Below, one piece after another: positions 19,546 through 27,785 of a stretch of DNA of 58,158 nt. Positions within the stretch are counted from its first letter, which is position 1. Every line of letters begins with the position of its first letter. A model generated the notes under the pieces. It ran no database searches, had not been told where the DNA came from, and was given only the letters and a program-made list of their open reading frames with translations. This stretch comes from Magnetococcales bacterium DCbin4. Its GTDB lineage: Bacteria > Pseudomonadota > Magnetococcia > Magnetococcales > UBA8363. The stretch covers positions 1 through 58,158 of the forward strand of contig PEAN01000022.1 of the NCBI GenBank assembly GCA_002753735.1, given 5' to 3'. A program made the translations under genes and the position numbers.

Positions 19546-20361
19546 CTACCCATCCAACAATTCCAGAATCACCTTCAGCCCTTGATTGGCCTGGGTATCG
19601 ATGGCCACATCGGCATTTTGTATGAGTTCATCCCTGACCGATTCCACCGTCCACATCGCTTCGTTGACCTCATCCTTCCGCAATATGGGCATCGCCCGCC
19701 GTCCCTTCACCTGTTCCAGATTGGCCAGCAGGCCACACACCTGATCCTGATAATCCTCCAACCGTGTACTGAGATCAGTCGCCAAATCCAAAGCCTGCTC
19801 AATCCGGTCGACCGTGAAATCCTCCCGACCCTCGCGGATCACCTGGCCCATACGCATCAACGATGCTGAAGCAGCCTCCTTGATCGCACCGATCATGTCG
19901 TGATTGCCATCAACTTCACTTTGAACCCCCATGGCAACCCCCAAACCTTTCTTCCTTTGCCCATCAACCGCCGATGATCCAGCAATGCGGTCGATCTCCT
20001 CAAGCAATTGGCGTACACCATCATGTAAACGCCACCGACCCCCGGTCGTCGTGGCGTCGTTGGCGGCCTTGATCGCCAACTCGCGAATCGTCTGCAATGC
20101 GTTGACCGTCTCATCGATTGCCCCCTGGGCAACCTGTACCATCGAAATGGCCTCGTTGGCGTTACGCATGGTTTGGTTGATGCCGCGAATCCGGGCCGTC
20201 ATGCCCATCCCGATCGACAACCCCTGGTAATCATCAACCGTCTTTTTTATTTCCAGTCCTGAAGCGACCCTACCGACAACCCCTCCGTTCTCTCTGGTCA
20301 TCCGTAATACGTTGCGTTGGGCGTTCATGGACTGAATATCATTGTGAATTGCAAGTACCAT
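19546..20361 (-). CDS. Divergent flagellin-like protein
   Basis: This 271-residue protein has flagellin architecture but lacks key residues. The N-terminus reads VLAIHNDIQSMNAQRN instead of MALxINTNxxS. The motif SGLEIKKTVDDYQGLSIGMGM replaces [17 protein letters not shown]. The C-terminus (NQGLKVILELLDG) matches the usual [13 protein letters not shown] only loosely. The central part is charged and unrelated to the four neighbours. It is preceded by the same leader hairpin and CsrA-like motif, and by the excellent ribosome site GGAGGG. It may be a minor filament, junction or sheath component, or an assembly factor, rather than a bulk flagellin. The ATG at 20361 is chosen over 20439. Confidence 0.75.
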   Translation of the reverse strand: MVLAIHNDIQSMNAQRNVLRMTRENGGVVGRVASGLEIKKTVDDYQGLSIGMGMTARIRGINQTMRNANEAISMVQVAQGAIDETVNALQTIRELAIKAANDATTTGGRWRLHDGVRQLLEEIDRIAGSSAVDGQRKKGLGVAMGVQSEVDGNHDMIGAIKEAASASLMRMGQVIREGREDFTVDRIEQALDLATDLSTRLEDYQDQVCGLLANLEQVKGRRAMPILRKDEVNEAMWTVESVRDELIQNADVAIDTQANQGLKVILELLDG

Positions 20362-20406
20362 GTCACTACCCTCCTGGAAGCGAATCTCCCTGTGGTTCGC
20401 CGCGAT

Positions 20407-20452
20407 CCTTCCCTGGCTGGAGGTGAGCCTGTCATTCATTCGGGGTCAGCTC
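20407..20452 (-). promoter_or_regulatory. Flagellin leader, copy A
   Basis: On the minus strand GAGCTG (20452-20447) pairs with CAGGCTC (20431-20425), with one bulge, around a loop containing AATGA. CCAGGGAAGG (20416-20407) follows and matches the CANGGANG site of CsrA/RsmE proteins. The motif lies about 46 bases before the start of the divergent flagellin. Confidence 0.65.
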
Positions 20453-20481
20453 TGCCCCTTGGATTGATTCATCCAGTCCCC

Positions 20482-21330
20482 TTATCCCAACAATTGCAAA
20501 GCGATTTGGGGTTGTTGATTGGCCTGGGCCAAAATCGCCGTTCCCGCCTGTTGCAAAATCGCATTCCGGGTCAGATTGGCGGTTTCCGAGGCGATATCGG
20601 CATCCAAAATCCGTGACCGCGCCGCCTGGGTCGATTCGACAATACTGCTCAGATTGGCGATCACCGCCTCGAACCGGTTTTGATAGGAACCCAGATTGGA
20701 ACGGATGTCGGACACCGAATCCAGAGCGGAATCAACCCGACCGATCAAACCATTGGCCATCGACTGCATCTGGGTCGCCGTCATCGTTGCACTGTAGAGT
20801 TTGGCGTTGGTGGAGTTGACCCCCAAAGCCCTGACGCTGGCGGCATTCACCGTCACCGCAATCGTTTGCCCACCATCCGGACCCACATGAAATTTCTTGG
20901 TGGCAAACGAACCATTCACAACCCGCTGGTTATTGAATTCGGTTTCCGATGAAATCCTTTGAACCTCATACACCAGTTGCGTGATCTCTCTCTGCAAATC
21001 TTCCCGATCACCGGCAATCAGGGTATCGTTGGCCCCCTGAACCGCAAGTTCACGAATCCGCTGCAATGCGTTGTTGGTCTCATCCAACGCCCCCTCGGCC
21101 ACCTGAACGGCAGAAATCGCATCATTGGAATTGCGAATCGCCTGGTTGGTACCACGAACCTGTGCCGTCATCCGGGTGGCAATGGACATCCCGGCGGCGT
21201 CATCAGCGGCGCGATTGATGCGCAATCCCGAGGATAACCGTTCAAAAGTTTTGCCCAGGGCATTGGTTGACTTTTGCAGTTGCCGCTGCGCACCGATGGA
21301 AGCCATGTTGGTATTGATTGCGAGTGCCAT
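20482..21330 (-). CDS. fliC: Flagellin (type I centre), fourth in the cluster
   Basis: This 282-residue flagellin has intact D0/D1 ends: [17 protein letters not shown] at the N-terminus, [20 protein letters not shown], and [18 protein letters not shown] near the C-terminus. The short centre ([20 protein letters not shown], then TNAKLYSATMTATQMQSM) is nearly the same as in the gene at 23367-24215. There is no large D2/D3 insert. It would be exported by the flagellar type III system as a filament subunit. The ribosome site GGAG lies 12 bases before the ATG. Confidence 0.95.
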   Translation of the reverse strand: MALAINTNMASIGAQRQLQKSTNALGKTFERLSSGLRINRAADDAAGMSIATRMTAQVRGTNQAIRNSNDAISAVQVAEGALDETNNALQRIRELAVQGANDTLIAGDREDLQREITQLVYEVQRISSETEFNNQRVVNGSFATKKFHVGPDGGQTIAVTVNAASVRALGVNSTNAKLYSATMTATQMQSMANGLIGRVDSALDSVSDIRSNLGSYQNRFEAVIANLSSIVESTQAARSRILDADIASETANLTRNAILQQAGTAILAQANQQPQIALQLLG

Positions 21331-21376
21331 CTTCTTGCTCCACGAGATGGGATCATCATGATCCCCGTTAATTTCA

Positions 21377-21420
21377 CCTTCCCTGGAAATCGAGGCCGCT
21401 CATTTTATCGCGGGCCGGCC
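21377..21420 (-). promoter_or_regulatory. Flagellin leader, copy B
   Basis: On the minus strand GGCCG (21420-21416) pairs with CGGCC (21398-21394) around a loop with AAATGAG. CCAGGGAAGG (21386-21377) follows, 47 bases before the ATG at 21330. The stem sequence differs from the other copies while pairing is kept. Confidence 0.65.
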
Positions 21421-21445
21421 CCATACCCTCGAAGTCCCGTGGAAG

Positions 21446-22285
21446 TTATCCCAACAGTTGCAACGCAATCTGCGGTTGTTGATTGGCCTGGGCCAAAATC
21501 GCCGTTCCCGCCTGTTGCAAAATCGCATTCCGGGTCAGATTGGCCGTCTCGGACGCGATGTCGGCATCCATGATCCGTGACCGGGCCGACGCAGTCCCTT
21601 CCACGATGCTGCTGAGGTTGGCAATCACCGCCTCAAACCGGTTCTGGAACGCACCCAGTTTCGAACGGATGTCCGACACCGAATCCAGGGCGCTGTCGAT
21701 CCGACCGATGACAAAGTTGGCTTTGCTCTGCTTTGAAATCAAAACCATCCCCGCACCCGCCGCCGCTGCACTGATCAACGAGCCGGTCGTGGCGCGCATG
21801 ATGGAGACTGCAATGGTTTGCCCGCCGTCGGGACCCACATGGAATTTCTTGGCCGTTTCATAACCGCCGCTGAGCAGTTTTTGATTGTTGAACTCGGTGT
21901 CGATGGCAATACGATCAATTTCCGACAACAGTTGATTGACCTCGTCCTGCAAGTCGGAACGATCACTGGCAACCAGCGTATCGTTGGACGCCTGCACCGC
22001 CAATTCCCGGATCCGTTGCAGGGCATTGGTGGTCTCATCCAGGGCTCCTTCTGCAACCTGGATCAACGAAATGGCATCGTTGGAGTTGCGGATCGCCTGA
22101 TTGGTACCCCGGAGTTGCGCCGTCATCCGGGTCGAAATCGACATGCCCGCTGCATCATCCGCGGCGCGGTTGATCCGCAAGCCTGACGATAATCTTTCAA
22201 AGGTTTTTCCGAGCGCGGAAGTCGATTTCTGCAGTTGGCGTTGGGCGCCGATTGAAGCCATGTTGGTGTTGATTGCGAGTGCCAT
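21446..22285 (-). CDS. fliC: Flagellin (type II centre), third in the cluster
   Basis: This 279-residue flagellin has complete ends. The centre is type II ([18 protein letters not shown], then [20 protein letters not shown]) and is almost identical to the next gene upstream (22398-23237). The start at 22285 follows GGAGATGATC, a good ribosome site, so it is preferred over 22297. The high identity of the paired copies implies recent duplication or gene conversion. Confidence 0.95.
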   Translation of the reverse strand: MALAINTNMASIGAQRQLQKSTSALGKTFERLSSGLRINRAADDAAGMSISTRMTAQLRGTNQAIRNSNDAISLIQVAEGALDETTNALQRIRELAVQASNDTLVASDRSDLQDEVNQLLSEIDRIAIDTEFNNQKLLSGGYETAKKFHVGPDGGQTIAVSIMRATTGSLISAAAAGAGMVLISKQSKANFVIGRIDSALDSVSDIRSKLGAFQNRFEAVIANLSSIVEGTASARSRIMDADIASETANLTRNAILQQAGTAILAQANQQPQIALQLLG

Positions 22286-22331
22286 GATCATCTCCATGAG
22301 TTCGGAATCATCAAGATTCCAGAAATAGTTG

Positions 22332-22373
22332 CCTTCCTTGGCGCGTGAGACCGTTCATTTGCGAGGGCCGGTC
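22332..22373 (-). promoter_or_regulatory. Flagellin leader, copy C
   Basis: On the minus strand GACCG (22373-22369) pairs with CGGTC (22353-22349) around a loop containing AAATGAA. CCAAGGAAGG (22341-22332) follows. Here GCC and GGC close an AAGGAA hexaloop, the preferred presentation of a CsrA site. It is 47 bases before the start at 22285. Confidence 0.7.
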
Positions 22374-22397
22374 CAAACCCTCCCCCCTGCGTTATCC

Positions 22398-23237
22398 TCA
22401 ACCCAGAAGCTGCAAGGCGATCTGGGGTTGTTGATTGGCCTGGGCCAAAATTGCCGTTCCCGCCTGTTGCAAAATCGCATTCCGGGTCAGATTGGCCGTC
22501 TCGGACGCGATGTCGGCATCCAAAATCCGTGAGCGCGCCGATGCCGTTCCCTCTGCAATGGTACTCAGGTTGGCAATCACCGCCTCAAACCGGTTCTGGA
22601 ACGCACCCAGCTTCGAACGGATGTCCGATACCGAATCCAGGGCGCTGTCGATCCGGCCGATGACAAAGTTGGCTTTGCTCTGCTTTGAAATCAAAACCAT
22701 CCCCGCACCCGCCGCCGCTGCACTGATCAACGAGCCGGTCGTGGCACGCATGATGGAGACTGCGATGGTTTGCCCGCCATCGGGACCCACATGGAATTTT
22801 TTGGCCGTTTCATAACCGCCACTGAGCAGTTTTTGATTGTTGAACTCGGTGTCGATGGCAATGCGATCAATTTCTGACAACAGTTGATTGACCTCATCCT
22901 GCAAGTCGGAACGATCACTGGCCACCAGCGTATCGTTCGCCGCCTGCACCGCCAATTCCCGGATCCGTTGCAAGGCATTGGTGGTTTCATCCAACGCTCC
23001 CTCGGCAACCTGGATCAACGAAATGGCATCGTTGGAGTTGCGAACCGCCTGATGGGTCCCACGAAGTTGGGCCGTCATCCGGGTCGAAATCGACAACCCC
23101 GCTGCATCATCCGCCGCACGGTTGACACGCAACCCCGAAGAGAGTCTCTCAAACGTTTTGCCCAGAGAGTGGGTTGATTTCGCCAGTTGCCGGTTGGCGT
23201 TGATGGATGCCATATTGGTATTGATCGAAAGTGCCAT
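22398..23237 (-). CDS. fliC: Flagellin (type II centre), second in the cluster
   Basis: This 279-residue flagellin has the N-terminus [18 protein letters not shown] and the same type II centre as the following gene; the two differ by only a few residues from about position 80 onward. The terminal export and polymerisation regions are intact. The ATG at 23237 has GGAGAATGAGTC upstream. It forms a filament subunit, and its division of labour with the other copies is unknown. Confidence 0.95.
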   Translation of the reverse strand: MALSINTNMASINANRQLAKSTHSLGKTFERLSSGLRVNRAADDAAGLSISTRMTAQLRGTHQAVRNSNDAISLIQVAEGALDETTNALQRIRELAVQAANDTLVASDRSDLQDEVNQLLSEIDRIAIDTEFNNQKLLSGGYETAKKFHVGPDGGQTIAVSIMRATTGSLISAAAAGAGMVLISKQSKANFVIGRIDSALDSVSDIRSKLGAFQNRFEAVIANLSTIAEGTASARSRILDADIASETANLTRNAILQQAGTAILAQANQQPQIALQLLG

Positions 23238-23288
23238 GACTCATTCTCCATGAATGCGGCCTCAAACCTTCAGCCGCCAATGTCATTT

Positions 23289-23334
23289 CCATCCTTGGAT
23301 ATGCCTGGACCGTTCATTGATCAGGGTCGGTCCA
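23289..23334 (-). promoter_or_regulatory. Flagellin leader, copy D
   Basis: On the minus strand TGGACCG (23334-23328) pairs perfectly with CGGTCCA (23312-23306), a 7-bp stem with a CAATGAA loop. CCAAGGATGG (23298-23289) follows, with TCC/GGA closing the loop. It is 51 bases before the start at 23237. Confidence 0.7.
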
Positions 23335-23366
23335 TCCCTTCATTGCCTCGTGATCCAGCTTCCGCA

Positions 23367-24215
23367 TCAACCGAGCAGTTGCAGGGCAATCTGCGGTTGT
23401 TGATTGGCTTGCGCCAAAATCGCCGTCCCCGCTTGCTGCAAAATGGCGTTCCGAGTCAGATTGGCCGTCTCGGTTGCGATATCGGCATCCAAAATGCGCG
23501 ACCGGGCGGACATCGTCCCTTCCACAATCGAACTCAGATTGGCAATCACCGCCTCGAACCGGTTTTGATAGGCACCCAGATTGGAACGAATGTCAGATAC
23601 CGAATCCAGCGCCGAATCGACCCGGCCGATCAATCCATTGGCCATCGATTGCATCTGAGTCGCCGTCATCGTCGCACTGTACAGCTTGGCGTTGGTGGAA
23701 TTGACACCCAGTGCCTTCACACTCGCTGCATTGACCGTCACCGCAATCGTTTGCCCACCATCCGGACCCACATGGAATTTTCTGGCGGCAAACGAACCGT
23801 TGATCACCCTTTGGTTATTGAACTCGGTTTGTGACGAAATCCTTTGAACCTCATACACCAACTGACTGATCTCCAGTTGCAAATCTTCACGATCCCCGGA
23901 GATCAACGTATCGTTGGCCCCCTGCACCGCCAGTTCGCGAATCCGTTGCAAGGCATTGGTGGTCTCATCCAGGGCACCCTCAGCGACCTGCACCAGCGAA
24001 ATCGCATCATTGGTATTGCGAATCGCCTGATTGGTTCCGCGAACCTGAGCCGTCATCCGGGTCGAAATCGACAATCCCGCCGCATCATCCGCCGCACGAT
24101 TGACACGCAATCCCGAAGACAACCGTTCAAAGGTTTTGCCCAAGCTGTTCGTCGACTTTTGCAGCTGACGTTGAGCATTCAAGGCCGCCATATTGGTATT
24201 GATGGAAAGAGCCAT
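23367..24215 (-). CDS. fliC: Flagellin (type I centre), first in the cluster
   Basis: This 282-residue flagellin ([18 protein letters not shown] at the N-terminus) has a type I centre shared with the gene at 20482-21330. The start at 24215 follows CAAGGAGGAAG, an excellent ribosome site; the longer in-frame extension to 24356 reads through the leader and is rejected. It is the promoter-proximal flagellin of the cluster and probably well expressed. Confidence 0.95.
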   Translation of the reverse strand: MALSINTNMAALNAQRQLQKSTNSLGKTFERLSSGLRVNRAADDAAGLSISTRMTAQVRGTNQAIRNTNDAISLVQVAEGALDETTNALQRIRELAVQGANDTLISGDREDLQLEISQLVYEVQRISSQTEFNNQRVINGSFAARKFHVGPDGGQTIAVTVNAASVKALGVNSTNAKLYSATMTATQMQSMANGLIGRVDSALDSVSDIRSNLGAYQNRFEAVIANLSSIVEGTMSARSRILDADIATETANLTRNAILQQAGTAILAQANQQPQIALQLLG

Positions 24216-24254
24216 GGAACTTCCTCCTTGAGTGGAATCATTACGTATGATGAA

Positions 24255-24297
24255 CCTTCCGTGGTCTATCGTGAGCCGTTCTTTTTCAGGTTGGCCC
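24255..24297 (-). promoter_or_regulatory. Flagellin leader, copy E
   Basis: On the minus strand GGGCC (24297-24293) pairs with GGCTC (24277-24273), including one G-U pair. CCACGGAAGG (24264-24255) follows, closed by ACC/GGT. It is 39 bases before the start at 24215. The loop (AAAAAGAA) is the most diverged. Confidence 0.6.
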
Positions 24298-24546
24298 GAA
24301 CCTGCTCTTTTTTGGACTGCTGCGAACACCGGATCAATCGTTTCACCGGGGCACATTAATCCTTAAAGTAAGCAAATAATATCTGCTTGCGACAATTATT
24401 TTCATTTAACTTGACAAAACAAAATTCCTCTCTCGCGTTGGAAGTGAAGCACAAAACTAAAAGACGATACAGGGCAAGACAGATATTGGATTTTGGTTTC
24501 AGCATCAAGTGTTGAGCAACCTGCTTTGAAACCGTCTGAGGGACTA

Positions 24547-24645
24547 CTACATGGGTCCCGGTCCGTTCGTAGATTTCGCTTTGAACAAACGGCCCCGGAA
24601 TGGTCTTGGCAACAGAAGACCCGAGGGGAGAAGAAAGGCTGGCAT
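24547..24645 (-). CDS. Possible 32-residue peptide behind the orphan leader
   Basis: An ATG at 24645 follows AGGAGGTGACGACC, the best ribosome site in the region, and opens a 32-codon frame (MPAFLLPSGLLLPRPFRG and on) that stops at a TAG at 24547. It is not flagellin-like. It may be a real small protein, a leader peptide, or the out-of-frame stump of a lost flagellin gene. Confidence 0.3.
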   Translation of the reverse strand: MPAFLLPSGLLLPRPFRGRLFKAKSTNGPGPM

Positions 24646-24686
24646 GGTCGTCACCTCCTGAATACGGATTCAATCCGTCTCATTTC

Positions 24687-24733
24687 CCGTCCGTGGCTGG
24701 AGGTGGGTTGTTCATTCAATTTCGGGCCAACCC
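24687..24733 (-). promoter_or_regulatory. Orphan flagellin-type leader, copy F
   Basis: On the minus strand GGGTTG (24733-24728) pairs with CAACCC (24710-24705) around a loop ending AATGAA. CCACGGACGG (24696-24687) and a perfect AGGAGGTGA ribosome site follow. The next flagellin starts more than 400 bases further on, behind its own leader, so this copy has no flagellin gene of its own. Confidence 0.65.
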
Positions 24734-25037
24734 TAGCCCGTTTCACTCAATCAGAGATTCAAAACCGAGGTTTGAATCCTGGGCGCGGCATCCTGCCGAC
24801 ACCGAACATCGCGATCCATCCAATGGGGCGATGTTGCAAACTTTACCTTCTTATCGGCTGCCTGCATCCGATTCTGAATCTTTTTTTCTCGGCCCAGGCA
24901 TTTGATCAAGAGGGCTCAAGGTCGTGGCCGAACCACATTTCCTCACGCCCTACTCTTATCGGACCCTGAGGAAGAGGGCTTGAACATTTTTTTCAAACTG
25001 GACGATTTATTTATTGATCCATTTGTTTTTACGGAAT
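24734..25037. other. Intergenic region upstream of the flagellin cluster
   Basis: No gene is supported. The promoter of the flagellin transcript should lie here or at 24300-24540. On the minus strand GCCGATAA (24858-24851) and TAAAGTTT (24845-24838) match the two halves of the sigma-28 (FliA) consensus, but in the wrong order, so this is not a standard promoter. TTTTTTT near 24880 could belong to a terminator of the MotE-like gene. Confidence 0.35.
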
Positions 25038-25559
25038 TTATTCACCACGGCGCCTTTTATCGGACAAGGGCATGCCGAGTTCATCGGCCAGCCTCCCCGC
25101 CGACGTGGAATCCATTTTATTGAGGATTTTGGCGACAATCTTTTCCGACATCACTTTCAACACCTTGACCGCTGTTTCCTGGTCCAGGGCCTTGAGACCT
25201 TCGGCGGCGGCACCTGGCTTCATGCTGGTATAGATTTTCCCCAGGCGGGCAATATTTTTGTCGTCGAACTGTTTTTCCTGCTCCAGATCATTACGGATGG
25301 CATCGCGCAGTTTTTCCAAGGCATCAATGCGCGCCGCCAGTTTTTCTTCCAGACGTTTCAGATCCGCTTCGCGAATTTCGAGTTTTTTGGCCTGTTCATC
25401 CAACTGGACGCGACGATTTTCCAAGGTTTCCAGGAGATGAAGGGGATCCTGCGCCACTTTACCCTCATCCAACGCCCAACCCTGGGAATGGAACATCAAA
25501 AAGACCGCCAATCCCACGAATCCCCATCCGGCCCGGTGGCCTTTGCCTGTTTGGTTCAA
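25038..25559 (-). CDS. MotE-like flagellar chaperone
   Basis: This protein of about 173 residues has an N-terminal hydrophobic segment (GFVGLAVFLMFHSQGWA) and a coiled coil (LENRRVQLDEQAKKLEIREA and on). The C-terminal MgtE-N-like domain reads IYTSMKPGAAAEGLKALD, then KVLKVMSEKIVAKILNKMD. This is the MotE arrangement; MotE chaperones the motor-associated protein MotC in rhizobia and is usually near fliJ-type genes. The TTG at 25559 has a strong AGGAGGA site; the alternative GTG at 25589 overlaps fliJ and lacks one. It is immediately downstream of fliJ, with which it is almost certainly co-expressed. Confidence 0.75.
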   Translation of the reverse strand: MNQTGKGHRAGWGFVGLAVFLMFHSQGWALDEGKVAQDPLHLLETLENRRVQLDEQAKKLEIREADLKRLEEKLAARIDALEKLRDAIRNDLEQEKQFDDKNIARLGKIYTSMKPGAAAEGLKALDQETAVKVLKVMSEKIVAKILNKMDSTSAGRLADELGMPLSDKRRRGE

Positions 25560-25585
25560 GGATTCCTCCTGTAGCTGACCCGATA

Positions 25586-26017
25586 TCACAATCTCGAATG
25601 CGACGCCCCCAGAATACCCGCCATGTCCAATTCCTTGCCCTCCTTGCGCCGCGCCTCGACCTTTCTGGCGGCATCATCCTTCAAAGCCAGTTTTTCTGCC
25701 TGTTGCAACAACGTCCTGGCCTCGAACCATGCCTGCCGGGCCACCTGGGCTTCCACCTGCAATCGGGATTTACGTTCTTCCAACCGCCGCCGCCGCCAAA
25801 CCTGGCCACGAAAAAAATCTTCGTACATTTTTGGCGGAAGCAGACACCCCGAAGCAAGGTTTTCCTTGGCCGCCCGACTTTCCGCTTCTGTTTCCCGATC
25901 CAACCCGACGATTTCCTCCTGGGTCTTTTGGATACGGCCCTGGACCCGAGCCAACGCATTGGCCGCGGTTTCTTCGCGAATCTGTCGCAGTTCGACCAGA
26001 CGTTGGAATCGATTCAT
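25586..26017 (-). CDS. fliJ: FliJ-like flagellar export protein
   Basis: This 143-residue, almost fully helical, highly charged protein begins FQRLVELRQIREETAANALARVQ. The layout is that of FliJ, a long coiled coil of about 145 residues that links the FliI ATPase to the export gate. Sequence conservation in FliJ is low, so the call rests on length, coiled coil and position next to the MotE-like gene and flagellins. fliI is not in the window. AAGGGA precedes the start. Confidence 0.75.
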   Translation of the reverse strand: MNRFQRLVELRQIREETAANALARVQGRIQKTQEEIVGLDRETEAESRAAKENLASGCLLPPKMYEDFFRGQVWRRRRLEERKSRLQVEAQVARQAWFEARTLLQQAEKLALKDDAARKVEARRKEGKELDMAGILGASHSRL

Positions 26018-26370
26018 GATCCCTTCAGACTCCGAATGAACACCACATTGCCCGCATGAAAAGATACTGCTGTTTCATGATTAATGCTCGCAAAAATCCC
26101 GACAATGGGTGAAAATCATCGATGGAATGCCGGGTGTCGCCATGGAATCCCACCATTGCGACCATCATCCCTGGCAGCTTGTTGGACGTGTCCAGATCAA
26201 GCTGACGCCTTGACCCGCGCAACGCGCCATGAACCAGGGTAAATACGCAATAAACATGCCATATCATCGCCATTCCGAAAGAGCCGTTCACCCATCGGGA
26301 TCCCACCCTGGTTTGACCCATGGGTGACGAGCATATGGGTCTTGCGCCAACGATTCAAAAGGGATCTCCC
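26018..26370. other. Divergent intergenic region between fliJ and the M48 protease
   Basis: About 350 bases without a supported gene. Open frames on both strands lack ribosome sites and family resemblance. Promoters for both divergent genes are expected here, but none stands out. Confidence 0.35.
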
Positions 26371-27774
26371 ATGCATGTTGCTCCCGGGTTCATCAGAATG
26401 CTTCGCCTCGGCCTCATCCTTGTCTCCGGGGTTGGATTCATTTTTTGCGGCCTCCCCCTGGTACACGCCAAGACTGCCGAGAAGAAAGAATCGGTGGTAG
26501 TCCTGGACAGCCCCGAAATCGAAGAACTCCTGACAACTTTGGGAAAACCTTTGGTCAAAGCGGCCGGTTTGCCGGAGGCGATGATTCAGTTCCACATCAT
26601 TCTCAACGATCAGATCAACGCCATGGCGCTTCCCAGCGGCCATCTGGTCTTCAACAGTGCCCTGGTGGGGCAATGCGACGCCCCCGAGGAGCTGGCCAGT
26701 GTCATGGCACACGAAATCGCCCATCTGGCGGCAGGGCATCATATGCGGCTGCAAGGAGAGATGCGTTCGGTTTCCATTCAGGCATTGCTGACCACCGTGG
26801 TTGGACTGGCCGCCGGCGTTGCCACCGGCAACAACAGCATTTCCAGCGCCGCCATGGTCGGCGGTCAGGCGGCGGCACAATCGATGATGCTTGATTCCAT
26901 GCGGGAAAAAGAGAGTCAGGCGGATCGCCTGGCGGTCCACTATCTGGCCAATACCGGTTACAACCCCGACAGCATGGCGACCTTTCTCAAGCATCTGCTC
27001 GGAGAACAACGTAAGGCGAGCATTCCCGCCCCCTATCTGTTGACCCATCCTTTAAGCACTGAACGGGTGCTTGATGCGGAACGGACCGCCGCCAATGTGC
27101 ATCCTGCCAAGGATAAGATGATCAAAACAGATCCCGTCGCCCTGAAACGGGTTCAGGCATCCCTGATCGCTGCCAGTGAAACCGATCCGAAAAAAGCGGA
27201 GACACTTTTTCTCGGCCAGTTGAAGTCCCATCCCGATGATGTGCCTGCCCGTTATGGCCTGGCACTGGTTTATCGTTATGCCGGGGAGACCCGGAAAGCC
27301 AACGCTGCCATCGATGCATTGCTTGCCAAACATGGCGACGACCCCTATTTTCTGCGGGAAAAAGGATTGTTGCTGCTGGATGATGGAAAACCGGCTCAGG
27401 CTGAAGCGGTCTTTTACCAAGCCTTGGCACTCAGGCCCGACAATCCCGATCTGCGTTACCGCCTTGCGGTCAGCATGAGTGAAGGGGGAAAACTGGAACC
27501 CGCCGCCCGGTTGTTGCGCCGGTTGACGGTGGAAAAACCGACGGTGCCATTGTACCAGTATCAATTGGGGGTCGTGGAAGGTCAACGCGAACGTCTGGGG
27601 CATGCCCATCTGGCCATGGCCCGGCACTTCGCCCTGTTGATGGATGAACCCATGACCCTGTTCCACTACAAGGAGGCGCTCAACCGGTTTCCCCCCTCGG
27701 ACAAGGAATACGATATTGCCAAAACGGAGTTGAAACGGTTCCAGGAGGAACACAAAAAGGGACGTACACGTTAG
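26371..27774 (+). CDS. Periplasmic M48 metalloprotease with TPRs (BepA-like)
   Basis: This 467-residue protein starts with a signal peptide ending near VHA. The zinc site HEIAH (residues about 114-118, preceded by ELASVMA) and the third-ligand region EKESQADRLAVHYL near 179 are intact. The C-terminal half is a chain of TPR-like helices. This is the layout of BepA/YfgC, a periplasmic protease-chaperone that guards outer-membrane protein assembly. The ATG at 26371 has AGGGAT upstream; the longer form from 26320 is less likely. It is monocistronic and ends just before a large inverted repeat. Confidence 0.88.
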   Translation: MHVAPGFIRMLRLGLILVSGVGFIFCGLPLVHAKTAEKKESVVVLDSPEIEELLTTLGKPLVKAAGLPEAMIQFHIILNDQINAMALPSGHLVFNSALVGQCDAPEELASVMAHEIAHLAAGHHMRLQGEMRSVSIQALLTTVVGLAAGVATGNNSISSAAMVGGQAAAQSMMLDSMREKESQADRLAVHYLANTGYNPDSMATFLKHLLGEQRKASIPAPYLLTHPLSTERVLDAERTAANVHPAKDKMIKTDPVALKRVQASLIAASETDPKKAETLFLGQLKSHPDDVPARYGLALVYRYAGETRKANAAIDALLAKHGDDPYFLREKGLLLLDDGKPAQAEAVFYQALALRPDNPDLRYRLAVSMSEGGKLEPAARLLRRLTVEKPTVPLYQYQLGVVEGQRERLGHAHLAMARHFALLMDEPMTLFHYKEALNRFPPSDKEYDIAKTELKRFQEEHKKGRTR

Positions 27775-27785
27775 GACGTGTTGAC

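Noticed and set aside
24213-24356. N-terminal extension of the first flagellin
   Set aside because: The extension would be translated from the leader RNA. The downstream ATG has the canonical flagellin N-terminus and an excellent ribosome site.
24240-24735. A c-di-GMP riboswitch in the flagellin leaders
   Set aside because: The GEMM-type conserved elements are absent. The leader has a single covarying hairpin and a CANGGANG site instead.
24493-24969. 158-codon plus-strand frame across the flagellin upstream region
   Set aside because: No ribosome site or family resemblance, and it runs antisense across leader copy F.
26025-26321. 98-codon minus-strand frame upstream of fliJ
   Set aside because: No ribosome site and an unremarkable composition; it lies across the region where divergent promoters are expected.
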